From Flagellimonas amphidinii (GTDB lineage Bacteria; Bacteroidota; Bacteroidia; Flavobacteriales; Flavobacteriaceae): 64,000 bases of DNA. Shown one piece after another: positions 1-8,769 of the stretch. Made by a program: the position numbers and the translations under genes. The stretch is from NCBI RefSeq assembly GCF_013090115.1, contig NZ_JABFNN010000037.1:62001-126000 (forward strand), in the 5' to 3' direction. The notes beneath the pieces are model-generated. The model saw nothing but the letters and a program-made list of their open reading frames with translations, had not been told where the DNA came from and did not search any database. Each line of letters begins with the position of its first letter. The stretch's first letter is position 1.

Positions 1-364
1 TCATGCGATCAATGGCGGCCATTTTCTTAACAGCTTTACGAATGGTTACAAAGTTGGTCAACATGCCACCGGGCCATCTCTCTGTGATGTAAGGCATGTT
101 TACTTTTGAGACCTTGTCCGCTACAATGTCCTTTGCTTGTTTTTTTGTGGCAACAAAAAGGATTTTTCTTCCAGAAGCAGCTATTTTTTTGAGTGCTTCG
201 TTGGCTTCATCCAATTTTGCTACAGTTTTGTAGAGATTGATAACGTGGATTCCATTTCGCTCCATGTAGATATAAGGAGCCATGTTGGGATTCCACTTTC
301 TAGTCAGGTGTCCAAAATGTACACCTGCTTCCAATAAGTCTTTAACTTCAATGTTACTTGCCAT
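1..364 (-). CDS. rpsB: 30S ribosomal protein S2 (partial, 3' end outside window)
   Basis: The reverse strand reads MASNIEVKDLLEAGVHFGHL and continues with the S2 signature around RKWNPNMAPYIYMERNGIH and ERWPGGMLTNF, so about the first 121 residues are present and the C-terminus lies beyond base 1. S2 is a structural protein of the small ribosomal subunit. The ATG at 362-364 follows a 208-base gap after rpsI. It is the third gene of the usual Bacteroidetes rplM-rpsI-rpsB cluster. Truncation is due only to the window edge. Confidence 0.97.
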   Translation of the reverse strand, partial: MASNIEVKDLLEAGVHFGHLTRKWNPNMAPYIYMERNGIHVINLYKTVAKLDEANEALKKIAASGRKILFVATKKQAKDIVADKVSKVNMPYITERWPGGMLTNFVTIRKAVKKMAAIDRM

Positions 365-508
365 TTTTTTGTACTTAGTTTACGTTCCGTTGTAGTAGCA
401 ATGGATTGGTGGTCGCAAAAGCTCGCCCTACCCATTTAGATGCTAAACTAAATTCCAAAAAGTCGATTTTTTTCCTTTTTGGAACAACGACAACTTGGTT
501 AAAAATTT

Positions 509-530
509 AACCCTGAAAAAAATCAGGGTT
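509..530 (-). terminator. Hairpin downstream of rpsI
   Basis: An 8-bp perfect stem (AACCCTGA/TCAGGGTT, 509-516 with 523-530) lies 43 bases past the rpsI stop. Read on the minus strand it is followed by TTAAATTTTT. It looks like an intrinsic terminator or attenuator between rpsI and rpsB. Confidence 0.6.
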
Positions 531-572
531 TTCAATGAACTTTTATTATAGTATGGTGCAATGCACCGAATA

Positions 573-959
573 TTAACGCTTGGAGAACTGGAATTTCTTA
601 CGGGCTTTCTTCTGACCGAATTTCTTTCTTTCCACCATTCTTGGGTCTCTGGTTAAAAGACCTTCTGGTTTAAGAACAGTTCTGTTCTCTTCATTTATTT
701 CGCACATGGCTCTGGATAATGCCAGTCTAACAGCTTCTGCCTGACCGGTAATTCCACCACCATATACATTTACTTTAACATCATAACTGTCCTCAGTATT
801 GGTTAAAGCAAAAGGTTGTTGAACTTTATATTGTAAAGTGGCTGTGGTAAAGTAGTCTTTATAATCTTTTTTGTTTACCGTAATGTTTCCTTTTCCTTCA
901 GAAACATAAACTCTTGCCACTGCAGTTTTTCTTCTACCAATTTTATGAACCACTTCCAT
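573..959 (-). CDS. rpsI: 30S ribosomal protein S9
   Basis: This 128-residue protein has the full S9 signature: [19 protein letters not shown] at the N-terminus, the YGGGITGQAEAVRLALSRA core and the basic tail GQKKARKKFQFSKR that reaches the ribosomal P site. Length is normal for the family. Its ATG overlaps the rplM stop by one base (TAATG), so it is probably translationally coupled and transcribed from the rplM promoter at 1461-1490. Confidence 0.98.
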   Translation of the reverse strand: MEVVHKIGRRKTAVARVYVSEGKGNITVNKKDYKDYFTTATLQYKVQQPFALTNTEDSYDVKVNVYGGGITGQAEAVRLALSRAMCEINEENRTVLKPEGLLTRDPRMVERKKFGQKKARKKFQFSKR

Positions 960-1414
960 TATTTGTAGTCGTTTAGGTTTATTGCTTTTGGTTTTTGTGC
1001 TTCATGACCGTGTTCTGATCCAGCATAAACTTTTAGGTTTCTGAAAAGTTCAGCTCCAAGTTTGTTCTTTGGAAGCATTCCTTTTACAGATTTTTCAATA
1101 ATGCGCTCTGGACGTTTCTCCAACAATTCTTTGGCAGAGGTAGAACGTTGACCACCTGGATATCCAGTATATCTCAAATACTCCTTATCGTCCCATTTTT
1201 TTCCAGACAAATTGATTTTTTCTGCATTGATAACAACTACATTGTCACCACAATCTACATGAGGAGTAAAGTTTGGCTTGTATTTTCCTCTAAGTAGTTT
1301 GGCCACTTTTGAAGCCAATCTTCCCAGTGTCTGTCCTTCAGCATCAACCAACACCCATTGCTTGTCAACGGTAGACTTATTGGCAGAAAGAGTCTTATAA
1401 CTTAATGTATCCAC
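959..1414 (-). CDS. rplM: 50S ribosomal protein L13 (GTG start)
   Basis: L13 is a structural protein of the large ribosomal subunit. The reading frame contains [36 protein letters not shown] and [10 protein letters not shown], all typical. The frame is open upstream to an ATG at 1471, but I chose the GTG at 1412-1414 ([10 protein letters not shown], 151 residues). The -7 box of a strong promoter lies at 1461-1468, so transcription must begin downstream of that ATG. The length also then fits flavobacterial L13. It is the first gene of the rplM-rpsI operon. Confidence 0.95.
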   Translation of the reverse strand: MDTLSYKTLSANKSTVDKQWVLVDAEGQTLGRLASKVAKLLRGKYKPNFTPHVDCGDNVVVINAEKINLSGKKWDDKEYLRYTGYPGGQRSTSAKELLEKRPERIIEKSVKGMLPKNKLGAELFRNLKVYAGSEHGHEAQKPKAINLNDYK

Positions 1415-1460
1415 TTCTCGAATATTATTGAATTTAAAACCTATCCCGATAAACGGGCTG

Positions 1461-1490
1461 CAAATGTACAATTATTAGATTGAATTACAA
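1461..1490 (-). promoter_or_regulatory. Bacteroidetes-type promoter for rplM-rpsI
   Basis: On the minus strand TTG (1488-1490) is followed after exactly 19 bases by TACATTTG (1461-1468). This matches the Bacteroidetes consensus TTG-N17-19-TAnnTTTG. It lies about 47 bases upstream of the GTG start of rplM and decides that start. Confidence 0.85.
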
Positions 1491-1657
1491 ATGGTTGGTC
1501 GGGAATATTTTTTACTTTTTTGTTTCCAAGGGTTTTGCCCCTTAAAGTGCAGGTTTTGGTGCATTATTCTGTTAAAAAAGCTTTAAAATCTTAAGGAACT
1601 GTAACTGAAAGGTTTTCGATAGGTCTTTAATTCAACTAATCAAATCAAAAACGAACA

Positions 1658-4309
1658 GTGAAACGAACAGGTATTCTCCTTGCAATTTTGCTATTGCCCT
1701 TATTTATCCGTGCCCAAGATACTACTCAAGTAGTTCCCAAAAAAATATACGTTACCAAGGCCTTGAAAGAAGAAACATCGCCAACTATAGATGGATTGCT
1801 GAATGATTTGGCCTGGGACTTGGTTGAATGGGGAGGGGATTACATAGAATGGCAACCCGATGAAAATACAGATCCTTCCAATCAAACCAAATTTAAAATA
1901 GTATACGATAGCAAGAACTTATATATAGGTGTACGTTGTTATGATGAGAATCCGGACAAAATTGTAAAAAGACTTTCCCGTAGGGATGGTTTTGAAGGGG
2001 ATTGGGTAGAATTCAATATTGATAGTTATCATGACAAGCGAACAGCTTTTTCCTTCACCATTACTGCTGCAGGGGTAAAGGGTGATGAGTTTGTTTCCAA
2101 TAATGGTAACAATTGGGATCCTAGTTGGAATCCCATATGGTATGCTAGAACCAATATAGATGAAGAAGGTTGGACAGCAGAAATCAGAATTCCATTGAGT
2201 CAATTGAAATTTGGCGCAGAGAAAAACCAAGTTTGGGGGCTACAGTCAACAAGGCGTTTTTTTAGGGCAGAGGAACGTTCATTATGGCAACGAAAACCTA
2301 TTGATCAACCTGGGTGGGTAAGTGAATTTGGAGAATTGCATGGGTTGAAAAATATTCAACCTCAAAAACAATTGGAGATTCAACCCTATACGGTAACCAG
2401 TGGGGAAACCTATGAGGCTGAGGATGGAAATCCCTATAGAGATGGAAATGAAAGTGATTTGACAGTGGGTCTGGATGCAAAAATAGGTGTGACCAACGAT
2501 TTGACATTAGATTTAACTGTTAATCCTGACTTTGGACAGGTGGAAGCAGACCCATCCGCGATTGCATTGGATGGTTTTCAGATATTTTTTCGAGAACAGC
2601 GTCCCTTTTTTGTGGAGAACAAAAACATTTTTGATTTTAACGTTTCCCGTTCGGAAGCTGGCAACACCTTTGGTTCTGATAATATTTTTTACTCCAGGCG
2701 TATTGGGAGGAGCCCTCAGGGCTCTCCAGATACTGGGGACAATGAACATGTTGATGTACCGGATAACACACCGATTATTGGGGCTGCTAAATTTAGTGGA
2801 AAAACCAAAGATGGCTGGGCCATTGGTATTCTGGAAAGCGTTACTTCCAGAAGATTTGCTTCCATAAGTGATGAAAATGGTGATAGACGCCGGGAAATGG
2901 TGGAGCCTTTGACCAACTATTTTGTTGGAAGACTTCAAAAAGATTTCAACGACCGTAATTCTTATATAGGTGGAATTTTTACAGCTACCAATCGGGATAA
3001 CTTAACACAAGAGTTGTACTTTTTGCACAAATCTGCCTATGCGGGGGCTTTGGATTTTAAACATCAGTGGAACGACAGGGATTGGTATGTTGGTGGAAAT
3101 ATCACTTTTAGTCATGTTCAAGGAAGTGAAGAAGCTATTCAAAATACGCAAGAATCCATAACACATCTGTTTCAACGTGTAGATGCAGGTCATGTTACTG
3201 TAGACAGTACAAGAACTTCTTTGAGTGGCACGGGAGGTAATATCCAAATTGGAAAGATAGGAAATGGCCATTGGAGGTTTGAGTCGGGTGGAACTTGGAG
3301 ATCACCAGAATTGGAATTGAATGATATTGGGTTTCAAAGGCAGGCAGATGATATTCGACATTACACATGGATCGGGTATCAGAGCCTAAAGCCAGATAGT
3401 ACTTTTAGACGCGTGGGCATCAATTACAACCATTGGACCTCTTGGGATTTTGATGGCAACCATAACTATCTTCAATTCAATACCAACAGCTGGCAAAGGT
3501 GGAAGGGAAATTGGCGTACCAGTATGGGCTTCAATTATGCTCCCATTCAATATTCCAATTTTGCGTTGCGGGGTGGACCAAGATTAAGAGTGTCACCTTG
3601 GATGAGTTTTTGGAACGGAATCAATACAGATAACAGAAAGAAACTTCGTTTCAGTGTCTTTCATAATGGAAGAAAGGCTGCGGACAATTCGTTCAAGTCC
3701 TATTATATAGAGGCAGGTTTTACGTATCAACCTATTAATGCACTTCGCATTTCTGCTCTTCCTTCACTGAGGATCAATGAAGATAAGTTACAGTTCATAG
3801 ATAATCTGGATGATATTAATGAAGATGTGCGATATTTAAATGGGGAGATACATCAACGGACCTTGAGTATGTCCTTTCGATTAAATTATACCATAAATCC
3901 AAACTTAACGATTCAATATTGGGGTCAGCCTTTCATTTCAAGAGGAAGGTATTCCAATTTCAAGCATGTTATTAATCCTACGGCAATACGGTTTGAGGAT
4001 AGATTTACCCAGTATGAAACAAATCAGATTTCCATTCTTGATGGGGCATATTCAGTAGATGAGGATTTGGATGGTGCCGAAGATTTTAGTTTTGACGACC
4101 CAGATTTCTCTTTTGTGCAATTTCGATCTAACCTTGTGTTGCGCTGGGAGTATATTCCTGGTTCTGAAATTTTCTTAGTGTGGTCTCAAGATGTTTCCCG
4201 GGACGGAAATCCCGGTGAAGGATTACTGGCCAGTTTAGGCGATAATATTTTTGGCCAAAAACCCCAGAATATTTTCTTGTTGAAGGCTACTTATCGGTTT
4301 GTGTTTTAA
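1658..4309 (+). CDS. Outer-membrane DUF5916 protein with N-terminal CBM9-like domain
   Basis: The 883-residue product starts with a signal peptide ending ...LLPLFIRAQ. It has a CBM9/DOMON-like beta-sandwich from about residue 35 to 220 (SPTIDGLLNDLAWD..., YIGVRCYDENPDKI). The rest is long and aromatic-rich with alternating strands and ends in ATYRFVF, a typical C-terminal strand of an outer-membrane beta-barrel. The architecture matches the DUF5916 family of Bacteroidetes; the substrate is unknown. The start is GTG. Its last 23 bases overlap the end of the convergent aminotransferase gene. Confidence 0.85.
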   Translation: MKRTGILLAILLLPLFIRAQDTTQVVPKKIYVTKALKEETSPTIDGLLNDLAWDLVEWGGDYIEWQPDENTDPSNQTKFKIVYDSKNLYIGVRCYDENPDKIVKRLSRRDGFEGDWVEFNIDSYHDKRTAFSFTITAAGVKGDEFVSNNGNNWDPSWNPIWYARTNIDEEGWTAEIRIPLSQLKFGAEKNQVWGLQSTRRFFRAEERSLWQRKPIDQPGWVSEFGELHGLKNIQPQKQLEIQPYTVTSGETYEAEDGNPYRDGNESDLTVGLDAKIGVTNDLTLDLTVNPDFGQVEADPSAIALDGFQIFFREQRPFFVENKNIFDFNVSRSEAGNTFGSDNIFYSRRIGRSPQGSPDTGDNEHVDVPDNTPIIGAAKFSGKTKDGWAIGILESVTSRRFASISDENGDRRREMVEPLTNYFVGRLQKDFNDRNSYIGGIFTATNRDNLTQELYFLHKSAYAGALDFKHQWNDRDWYVGGNITFSHVQGSEEAIQNTQESITHLFQRVDAGHVTVDSTRTSLSGTGGNIQIGKIGNGHWRFESGGTWRSPELELNDIGFQRQADDIRHYTWIGYQSLKPDSTFRRVGINYNHWTSWDFDGNHNYLQFNTNSWQRWKGNWRTSMGFNYAPIQYSNFALRGGPRLRVSPWMSFWNGINTDNRKKLRFSVFHNGRKAADNSFKSYYIEAGFTYQPINALRISALPSLRINEDKLQFIDNLDDINEDVRYLNGEIHQRTLSMSFRLNYTINPNLTIQYWGQPFISRGRYSNFKHVINPTAIRFEDRFTQYETNQISILDGAYSVDEDLDGAEDFSFDDPDFSFVQFRSNLVLRWEYIPGSEIFLVWSQDVSRDGNPGEGLLASLGDNIFGQKPQNIFLLKATYRFVF

Positions 4310-5405
4310 ATGAAAGTATTTTTTGAAGAGCACTAACCAAAGCTTTGTTGGCTTCTTCATTGCCAATGGTGATCCTAACCTTTCCAGGAGCTCCAAATTG
4401 GGAAACGGGACGAACCATAATACCTTCTTCCATTATTTTATTCGTGAATTCCATTTCAGGTAAGGGCGGGTCAATAATAAAAAAGTTGGCCTCACTTGGC
4501 CAGTATTTAATTCCCATTTGATTGAATTCAGCGGCGAGGTATTTTCTCCCTTCACGAACCGTTGTGACCGTTTTTTTGATGAAGTCATGATCGTTCAAAG
4601 CGCCAATGGCGGCCTCTATTGAGGTCAGTGGCAGTAAAAAAGGCTTTTGTATCAATCGGATGTAATTGGCGATGGTCTCTGTGGTGTAACAATAACCTAC
4701 ACGTTGGCCAGCTAAACCATAGGTCTTGGAAAAACTATTCAAAGCGATGATGTTATGACCCTGTAAGACATAGGGTAGGGCGGTAGTGTAATCTTCGGCA
4801 TCTGCAAAATGACGGTATACCTCATCATAAACCACAACAATGTTTTCTGGGATTTTGCTCAGGAATTCTTCCAAAACAGTTTTTGGAATATAAGTTCCCG
4901 TGGGGTTGTTGGGGCTTGTAAGAAAGACAATTTTGGTTCGTTCCGTAATCGCATTCAAAATTCCATCTAGGTCCAAACGGTAATCGGGTTCAAGTAGGGG
5001 AACATCAATTTGCTTTGCTCCATACCATCTGGAAAAAACTGAATAGGGTAAAAAGCACGGATTGGAAAAAATAACTTCATCACCTTCATTAATGAAGGCA
5101 CGCAAAATCATATCAATAATTTCTGAACCACTATTGCCTGTAATAAATTGGTTTGCGTTCAACTGTCCCTCAAAATCGCTAACCAAAGCTTCCCGTAAAC
5201 GAATGTCTGTCTGGTCGGGGTATAGGTCGATTTTATCCAATGCCAATTTCATGGCCTCAACTGCTTTGGGAGAAGAACCCAATGGATTTTCATTGGAGGA
5301 TAATTTGAATATCCTTTTGTTGGACGGAGGAATGTTTTTACCTCCTTTGTACACTTCCTTGGGTTCCAAGTATGGTTTAAAGATGGATGCTATTCCCTTG
5401 CTCAT
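4287..5405 (-). CDS. HisC-like PLP aminotransferase, probably acting on tyrosine/phenylalanine
   Basis: This is a fold-type I aminotransferase of 372 residues. Visible are LSSNENPLGSS near residue 40, the NNPTG motif (166-170), Asp194 in VVYDEVYRHF (pyridine nitrogen contact) and the Schiff-base Lys227 in NSFSKTYGLAGQRVGY. The family includes histidinol-phosphate aminotransferase. Here the gene is last in the homogentisate operon and overlaps the previous gene by 4 bases (ATGA). I therefore infer that it makes 4-hydroxyphenylpyruvate from tyrosine, the step before HppD. A role in histidine synthesis is less likely because no his genes are near. Its 3' end overlaps the opposing DUF5916 gene by 23 bases. 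Confidence 0.82.
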   Translation of the reverse strand: MSKGIASIFKPYLEPKEVYKGGKNIPPSNKRIFKLSSNENPLGSSPKAVEAMKLALDKIDLYPDQTDIRLREALVSDFEGQLNANQFITGNSGSEIIDMILRAFINEGDEVIFSNPCFLPYSVFSRWYGAKQIDVPLLEPDYRLDLDGILNAITERTKIVFLTSPNNPTGTYIPKTVLEEFLSKIPENIVVVYDEVYRHFADAEDYTTALPYVLQGHNIIALNSFSKTYGLAGQRVGYCYTTETIANYIRLIQKPFLLPLTSIEAAIGALNDHDFIKKTVTTVREGRKYLAAEFNQMGIKYWPSEANFFIIDPPLPEMEFTNKIMEEGIMVRPVSQFGAPGKVRITIGNEEANKALVSALQKILSFKTQTDK

Positions 5406-6277
5406 TCTTCTAACTTTTCAGCATATAATAAAATGGATAAAGCCTTTTCGGTACTTCCTTCTTCAAGTAGCTTTTTAGCCATCTCATGAATTGATTTTTT
5501 AGACATACCATCTAAATCATGATGCTTGATCAATTCATTGATTTTATCTTCACTAGGTATTTTTTCCACATTGCCCAATCTTCCTAGATTGTTTCCAGTT
5601 AAAACTTCACTATTTCGAACACCTATGGGCAAGGCATCCACTCCAACGCCTTTTGTGGTAATGGGTTTGGGGATTTCAAAAAGGGCTTCCCCATTGGCTT
5701 TTATGTACCAACTGCCTCCCATACGTCCAACCAAATCCAGTTTTTGGGTGTCCAACGTATCTTCAGTTAAGTATTTTTCATTGATATGGATAAGTTCAAC
5801 CTTGGCCAAAATCAAATTTCCGGCACCCGGGGTTTGGGCCAATTCAATAACTTGCTGCACACTGCATTCAAAAGATACCGGAGCCTCTCCCACACGTGGC
5901 GGTTTTACCTTTTCACTGGGTATTTGTGTGAAACCAGCTTTTATGAATTCGTTCACCCCTTTTTCATAAGCGGTACTTGCGAGTGACATCTGCTCTACCA
6001 TATCATGGTTCACAATATTGATGACCACTTCAGGAACCTCTTTTACATTTTGATGCGAATGTTTCATGGAGTTGTCCCGTCCGCTGCGTGCTGGGGAGAA
6101 AATCAGAATTGGCGGATTTGAACTGAATACATTAAAAAAGCTGAACGGACTCAGGTTTACGTTTCCATCCTTATCCACAGTGCTTGCAAAACAAATGGGT
6201 CTTGGTGCCACTGCAGTTAACAGAATCCCGTGTAAGTCTGGTTGGGAAATTTGTGAAGGATCTACGGTTTTTGTCAT
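5402..6277 (-). CDS. Flavin reductase-like FMN-binding protein
   Basis: Residues 1 to about 215 of this 291-residue protein form a flavin-reductase-like split barrel (ILLTAVAPRPICFASTVDKDG, SPFSFFNVFSSNPPI, GRDNSMKHSHQN). The last 75 or so residues are a charged helical extension that I do not recognise. It overlaps fahA upstream and the aminotransferase downstream by 4 bases each, so it belongs to the tyrosine-degradation operon. Its reaction there is not obvious. It could supply reduced flavin or act on an aromatic intermediate. Confidence 0.85.
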   Translation of the reverse strand: MTKTVDPSQISQPDLHGILLTAVAPRPICFASTVDKDGNVNLSPFSFFNVFSSNPPILIFSPARSGRDNSMKHSHQNVKEVPEVVINIVNHDMVEQMSLASTAYEKGVNEFIKAGFTQIPSEKVKPPRVGEAPVSFECSVQQVIELAQTPGAGNLILAKVELIHINEKYLTEDTLDTQKLDLVGRMGGSWYIKANGEALFEIPKPITTKGVGVDALPIGVRNSEVLTGNNLGRLGNVEKIPSEDKINELIKHHDLDGMSKKSIHEMAKKLLEEGSTEKALSILLYAEKLEE

Positions 6278-7494
6278 TTTGTAGGAAGCACTTTAGTGGC
6301 GACTTCACCAAATCCGACTCTAATATTGTCTTTTTGGGCAAATCCTCTCATGGTTACTGTATCGCCATCATTGATGAATTTTCGTTCGGTACCATCTTTT
6401 AGTTGGATGGGTTTGGTGCCCATCCAGGCCAATTCCAGCATGGAGCCATAACTATTTTCATCCTTTCCAGAAATGGTTCCGGAAGCCATCATATCACCCA
6501 CATGGATGTTGCAACCGTTCACCGTATGATGTGCCAATTGTTGCGCCATGTTCCAGTACATGTATTTGAAATTGCTATGGCAAACAGTAGTTTCTTCATC
6601 ATTCTCTGGAGTAATCGCTACCTCAAGGTTAATATCATAATTCTTATCTCCTTCGTATTCCAAATAAGGCAACACTTTTGGTTCTTGTTGTGGCCCTTTA
6701 GTTCGGAAGGGGTCTAAAGCTTCCATGGTAACGATCCAAGGCGAAATGGAAGAGGCAAAGTTCTTGGCCAAAAATGGTCCCAAGGGCACGTATTCCCACT
6801 TTTGAATGTCACGGGCAGACCAATCATTGAACAAGACCATACCAAAAATATAGTCTTCAGCATCTTTTGTGGAAACAGCATCTCCCAAAGTCGTGTTTTT
6901 TCCAATTATGAATCCCATTTCCAATTCAAAATCCAATCGTTGTGAAGGTCCGAAAATTGGTGTTTTGGAATCTTTGGGGAGTGTTTGTCCTTTAGGGCGG
7001 TGAATAGGCTGTTCACTCACCACAATGGAACTGGCTCTGCCATGATATCCTACAGGAATATGTTTCCAATTGGGCAACAAGGCATTTTCAGGGTCACGGA
7101 ACATTTTGCCTACATTGGTCGCGTGCTCAATGCTGGAATAAAAATCGGTATAGTCACCCACACAAACGGGCATATGCATTTGCGCTTCGGATTGTTTCAC
7201 AAAAAGCTCCGGTTTTCCCGCCAAAATGGATTGGTCATCTTGTAGCCAAGCCTGAATATCTGTTCTGACCTTACTGGTGATTTCTTTACCTAAGGCAATA
7301 AAATCGTTAAGATCTTCTCGTTCCAACACTGCTGTATTGAAGTTAAAGACATCAAGTTCTGCAACAGCAACTAAATCCAGAATGTAATTTCCTGCGGCCA
7401 CTCCAGCTCTAGGACTTCTATCTTTAGTGGAAAATATTCCAAATGGGATGTTATGAATGGAAAAATCAGAATTTTCCGGTATATTGATTATCAT
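6274..7494 (-). CDS. fahA: Fumarylacetoacetase
   Basis: FAH hydrolyses fumarylacetoacetate to fumarate and acetoacetate, the last step of tyrosine breakdown. The 406-residue product has the FAH N-terminal SH3-like domain and the catalytic FAH domain. The metal and catalytic residues known from the mouse enzyme are all present: Asp117 (VGDYTDFYSS), His124, Glu190 and Glu192 (LDFELEMG), and Asp224 (LFNDWSARDI). It sits between hmgA and the flavin-reductase gene. A palindromic intergenic repeat separates it from hmgA. Confidence 0.95.
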   Translation of the reverse strand: MIINIPENSDFSIHNIPFGIFSTKDRSPRAGVAAGNYILDLVAVAELDVFNFNTAVLEREDLNDFIALGKEITSKVRTDIQAWLQDDQSILAGKPELFVKQSEAQMHMPVCVGDYTDFYSSIEHATNVGKMFRDPENALLPNWKHIPVGYHGRASSIVVSEQPIHRPKGQTLPKDSKTPIFGPSQRLDFELEMGFIIGKNTTLGDAVSTKDAEDYIFGMVLFNDWSARDIQKWEYVPLGPFLAKNFASSISPWIVTMEALDPFRTKGPQQEPKVLPYLEYEGDKNYDINLEVAITPENDEETTVCHSNFKYMYWNMAQQLAHHTVNGCNIHVGDMMASGTISGKDENSYGSMLELAWMGTKPIQLKDGTERKFINDGDTVTMRGFAQKDNIRVGFGEVATKVLPTK

Positions 7495-7514
7495 TTTTGT
7501 GTTATTGTTGAATT

Positions 7515-7582
7515 TGTCATTTCGAACGAAAGTGAGAAATCTAAAATTTGATTCCTCACTGCTTTGCTATGTTTGAATGACA
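7515..7582. repeat. 68-bp palindromic intergenic repeat between hmgA and fahA
   Basis: The ends are TGTCATT (7515-7521) and AATGACA (7576-7582). Inside, an arm reading TCGAACGAAAGTGAGAAATC faces GATTCCTCACTGCTTTGC, so the whole element can fold into one long imperfect hairpin. Sequences of this type (GTCATTtCGAacGaaGtGAGgAATC) occur as dispersed small palindromic elements in many Bacteroidetes genomes. It lies inside an operon and may modulate mRNA stability. Confidence 0.6.
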
Positions 7583-7597
7583 TTTTATAAATTTATT

Positions 7598-8755
7598 TTA
7601 CTCCACCCAAGACTTAAAATATTCGCCATCATCAATTTTGAGGGCGTTTTCTGTTACCTGCAAAGGCTTAAACGTATCTATCATGACCGCTAATTCCTCG
7701 GTTCCTTTTTTACCGATACTTGCTTCGTAAGTGCCTGGATGAGGTCCATGTGGAATACCTGCCGGATGCAAGGAAATATACCCAGGGCCAATTCCTTTCC
7801 GACTCATAAAATCACCATCAACATAATACAGCACTTCATCAGAATCTATATTGGAGTGATTATAAGGTGCGGGTATTGCCTTGGGGTGATAATCATACAG
7901 CCTTGGGCAAAATGAGCAAATTACAAAGGCATTGGTTTCAAAAGTTTGATGCACGGGTGGCGGTTGGTGAACTCGACCGGTGATGGGTTCAAAATTATGG
8001 ATGGAAAACCCATACGGAAAATTGTAACCATCCCAACCAACCACATCAAAAGGGTGTGTGGCATAGACCAATTGGTGCAACATGCCCTGCTTTTTTATTT
8101 TGATGAGAAACTCGCCCTTTTCATCAAAAGTTTCCAAGTCTTGGGGAAGTTTGTAGTCCCGTTCACAAAAAGGGGAGTGCTCCAACAGTTGTCCGAACCA
8201 ATTTCGGTAACGTTTTGGGGTATAGATGGGATGAAAAGATTCCGCATAGAGGATGCGGTTATCTTCCGTATCAAAATCTATCTGATAGATCATTCCTCTA
8301 GGAATAATCAGATAATCCCCATATTCAAAAGATATGTTTCCCAAAAAAGTTCTAAGTGTTCCAGACCCCTTATGGATGAAGAGCATTTCATCTGCATCCG
8401 CATTTTTATAAAAATAGGATGTAACCGATTTTTTGGGTGCAGCCAAACCAACATGTACATCGCTGTTCACCAAAAGCGGCTCACGAGACTCCAGAAAATC
8501 GTCCTTGGGTTCAATATCAAATCCAATCAATTTTCGTGAAGTAATGTTTTTTTCCACGGCAATTTTTGGGCTCAAATCCAAAGCTTTGCCTATCTCCTTA
8601 ACTTGGGTAGGCCTATGGATATGGTATAGCAAAGAGGACATGCTATCAAAACCAATGGTTCCGAACAACTGCTCATAATATAAGCCGCCCTCTGGCTTCT
8701 CAAATTGAACATGCCGTTTCTGCGGAATGTTACCAAGCTTATGATAAATCGGCAT
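7598..8755 (-). CDS. hmgA: Homogentisate 1,2-dioxygenase
   Basis: HmgA opens the ring of homogentisate to maleylacetoacetate. The 385-residue protein has the cupin core typical of the family: LGNISFEYGDYLIIPRGMIYQIDF, VVGWDGYNFPYGFSIHNFEP, the metal-site region PYNHSNIDSDEVLYYVDGDF and the C-terminal ISLHPAGIPHGPHPG. It is shorter than the roughly 430-445 residue mammalian and proteobacterial enzymes, as is usual for the shorter bacterial group. It starts 14 bases after the hppD stop and is clearly co-transcribed. Confidence 0.93.
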   Translation of the reverse strand: MPIYHKLGNIPQKRHVQFEKPEGGLYYEQLFGTIGFDSMSSLLYHIHRPTQVKEIGKALDLSPKIAVEKNITSRKLIGFDIEPKDDFLESREPLLVNSDVHVGLAAPKKSVTSYFYKNADADEMLFIHKGSGTLRTFLGNISFEYGDYLIIPRGMIYQIDFDTEDNRILYAESFHPIYTPKRYRNWFGQLLEHSPFCERDYKLPQDLETFDEKGEFLIKIKKQGMLHQLVYATHPFDVVGWDGYNFPYGFSIHNFEPITGRVHQPPPVHQTFETNAFVICSFCPRLYDYHPKAIPAPYNHSNIDSDEVLYYVDGDFMSRKGIGPGYISLHPAGIPHGPHPGTYEASIGKKGTEELAVMIDTFKPLQVTENALKIDDGEYFKSWVE

Positions 8756-8769
8756 ACGGTTACATTTAA

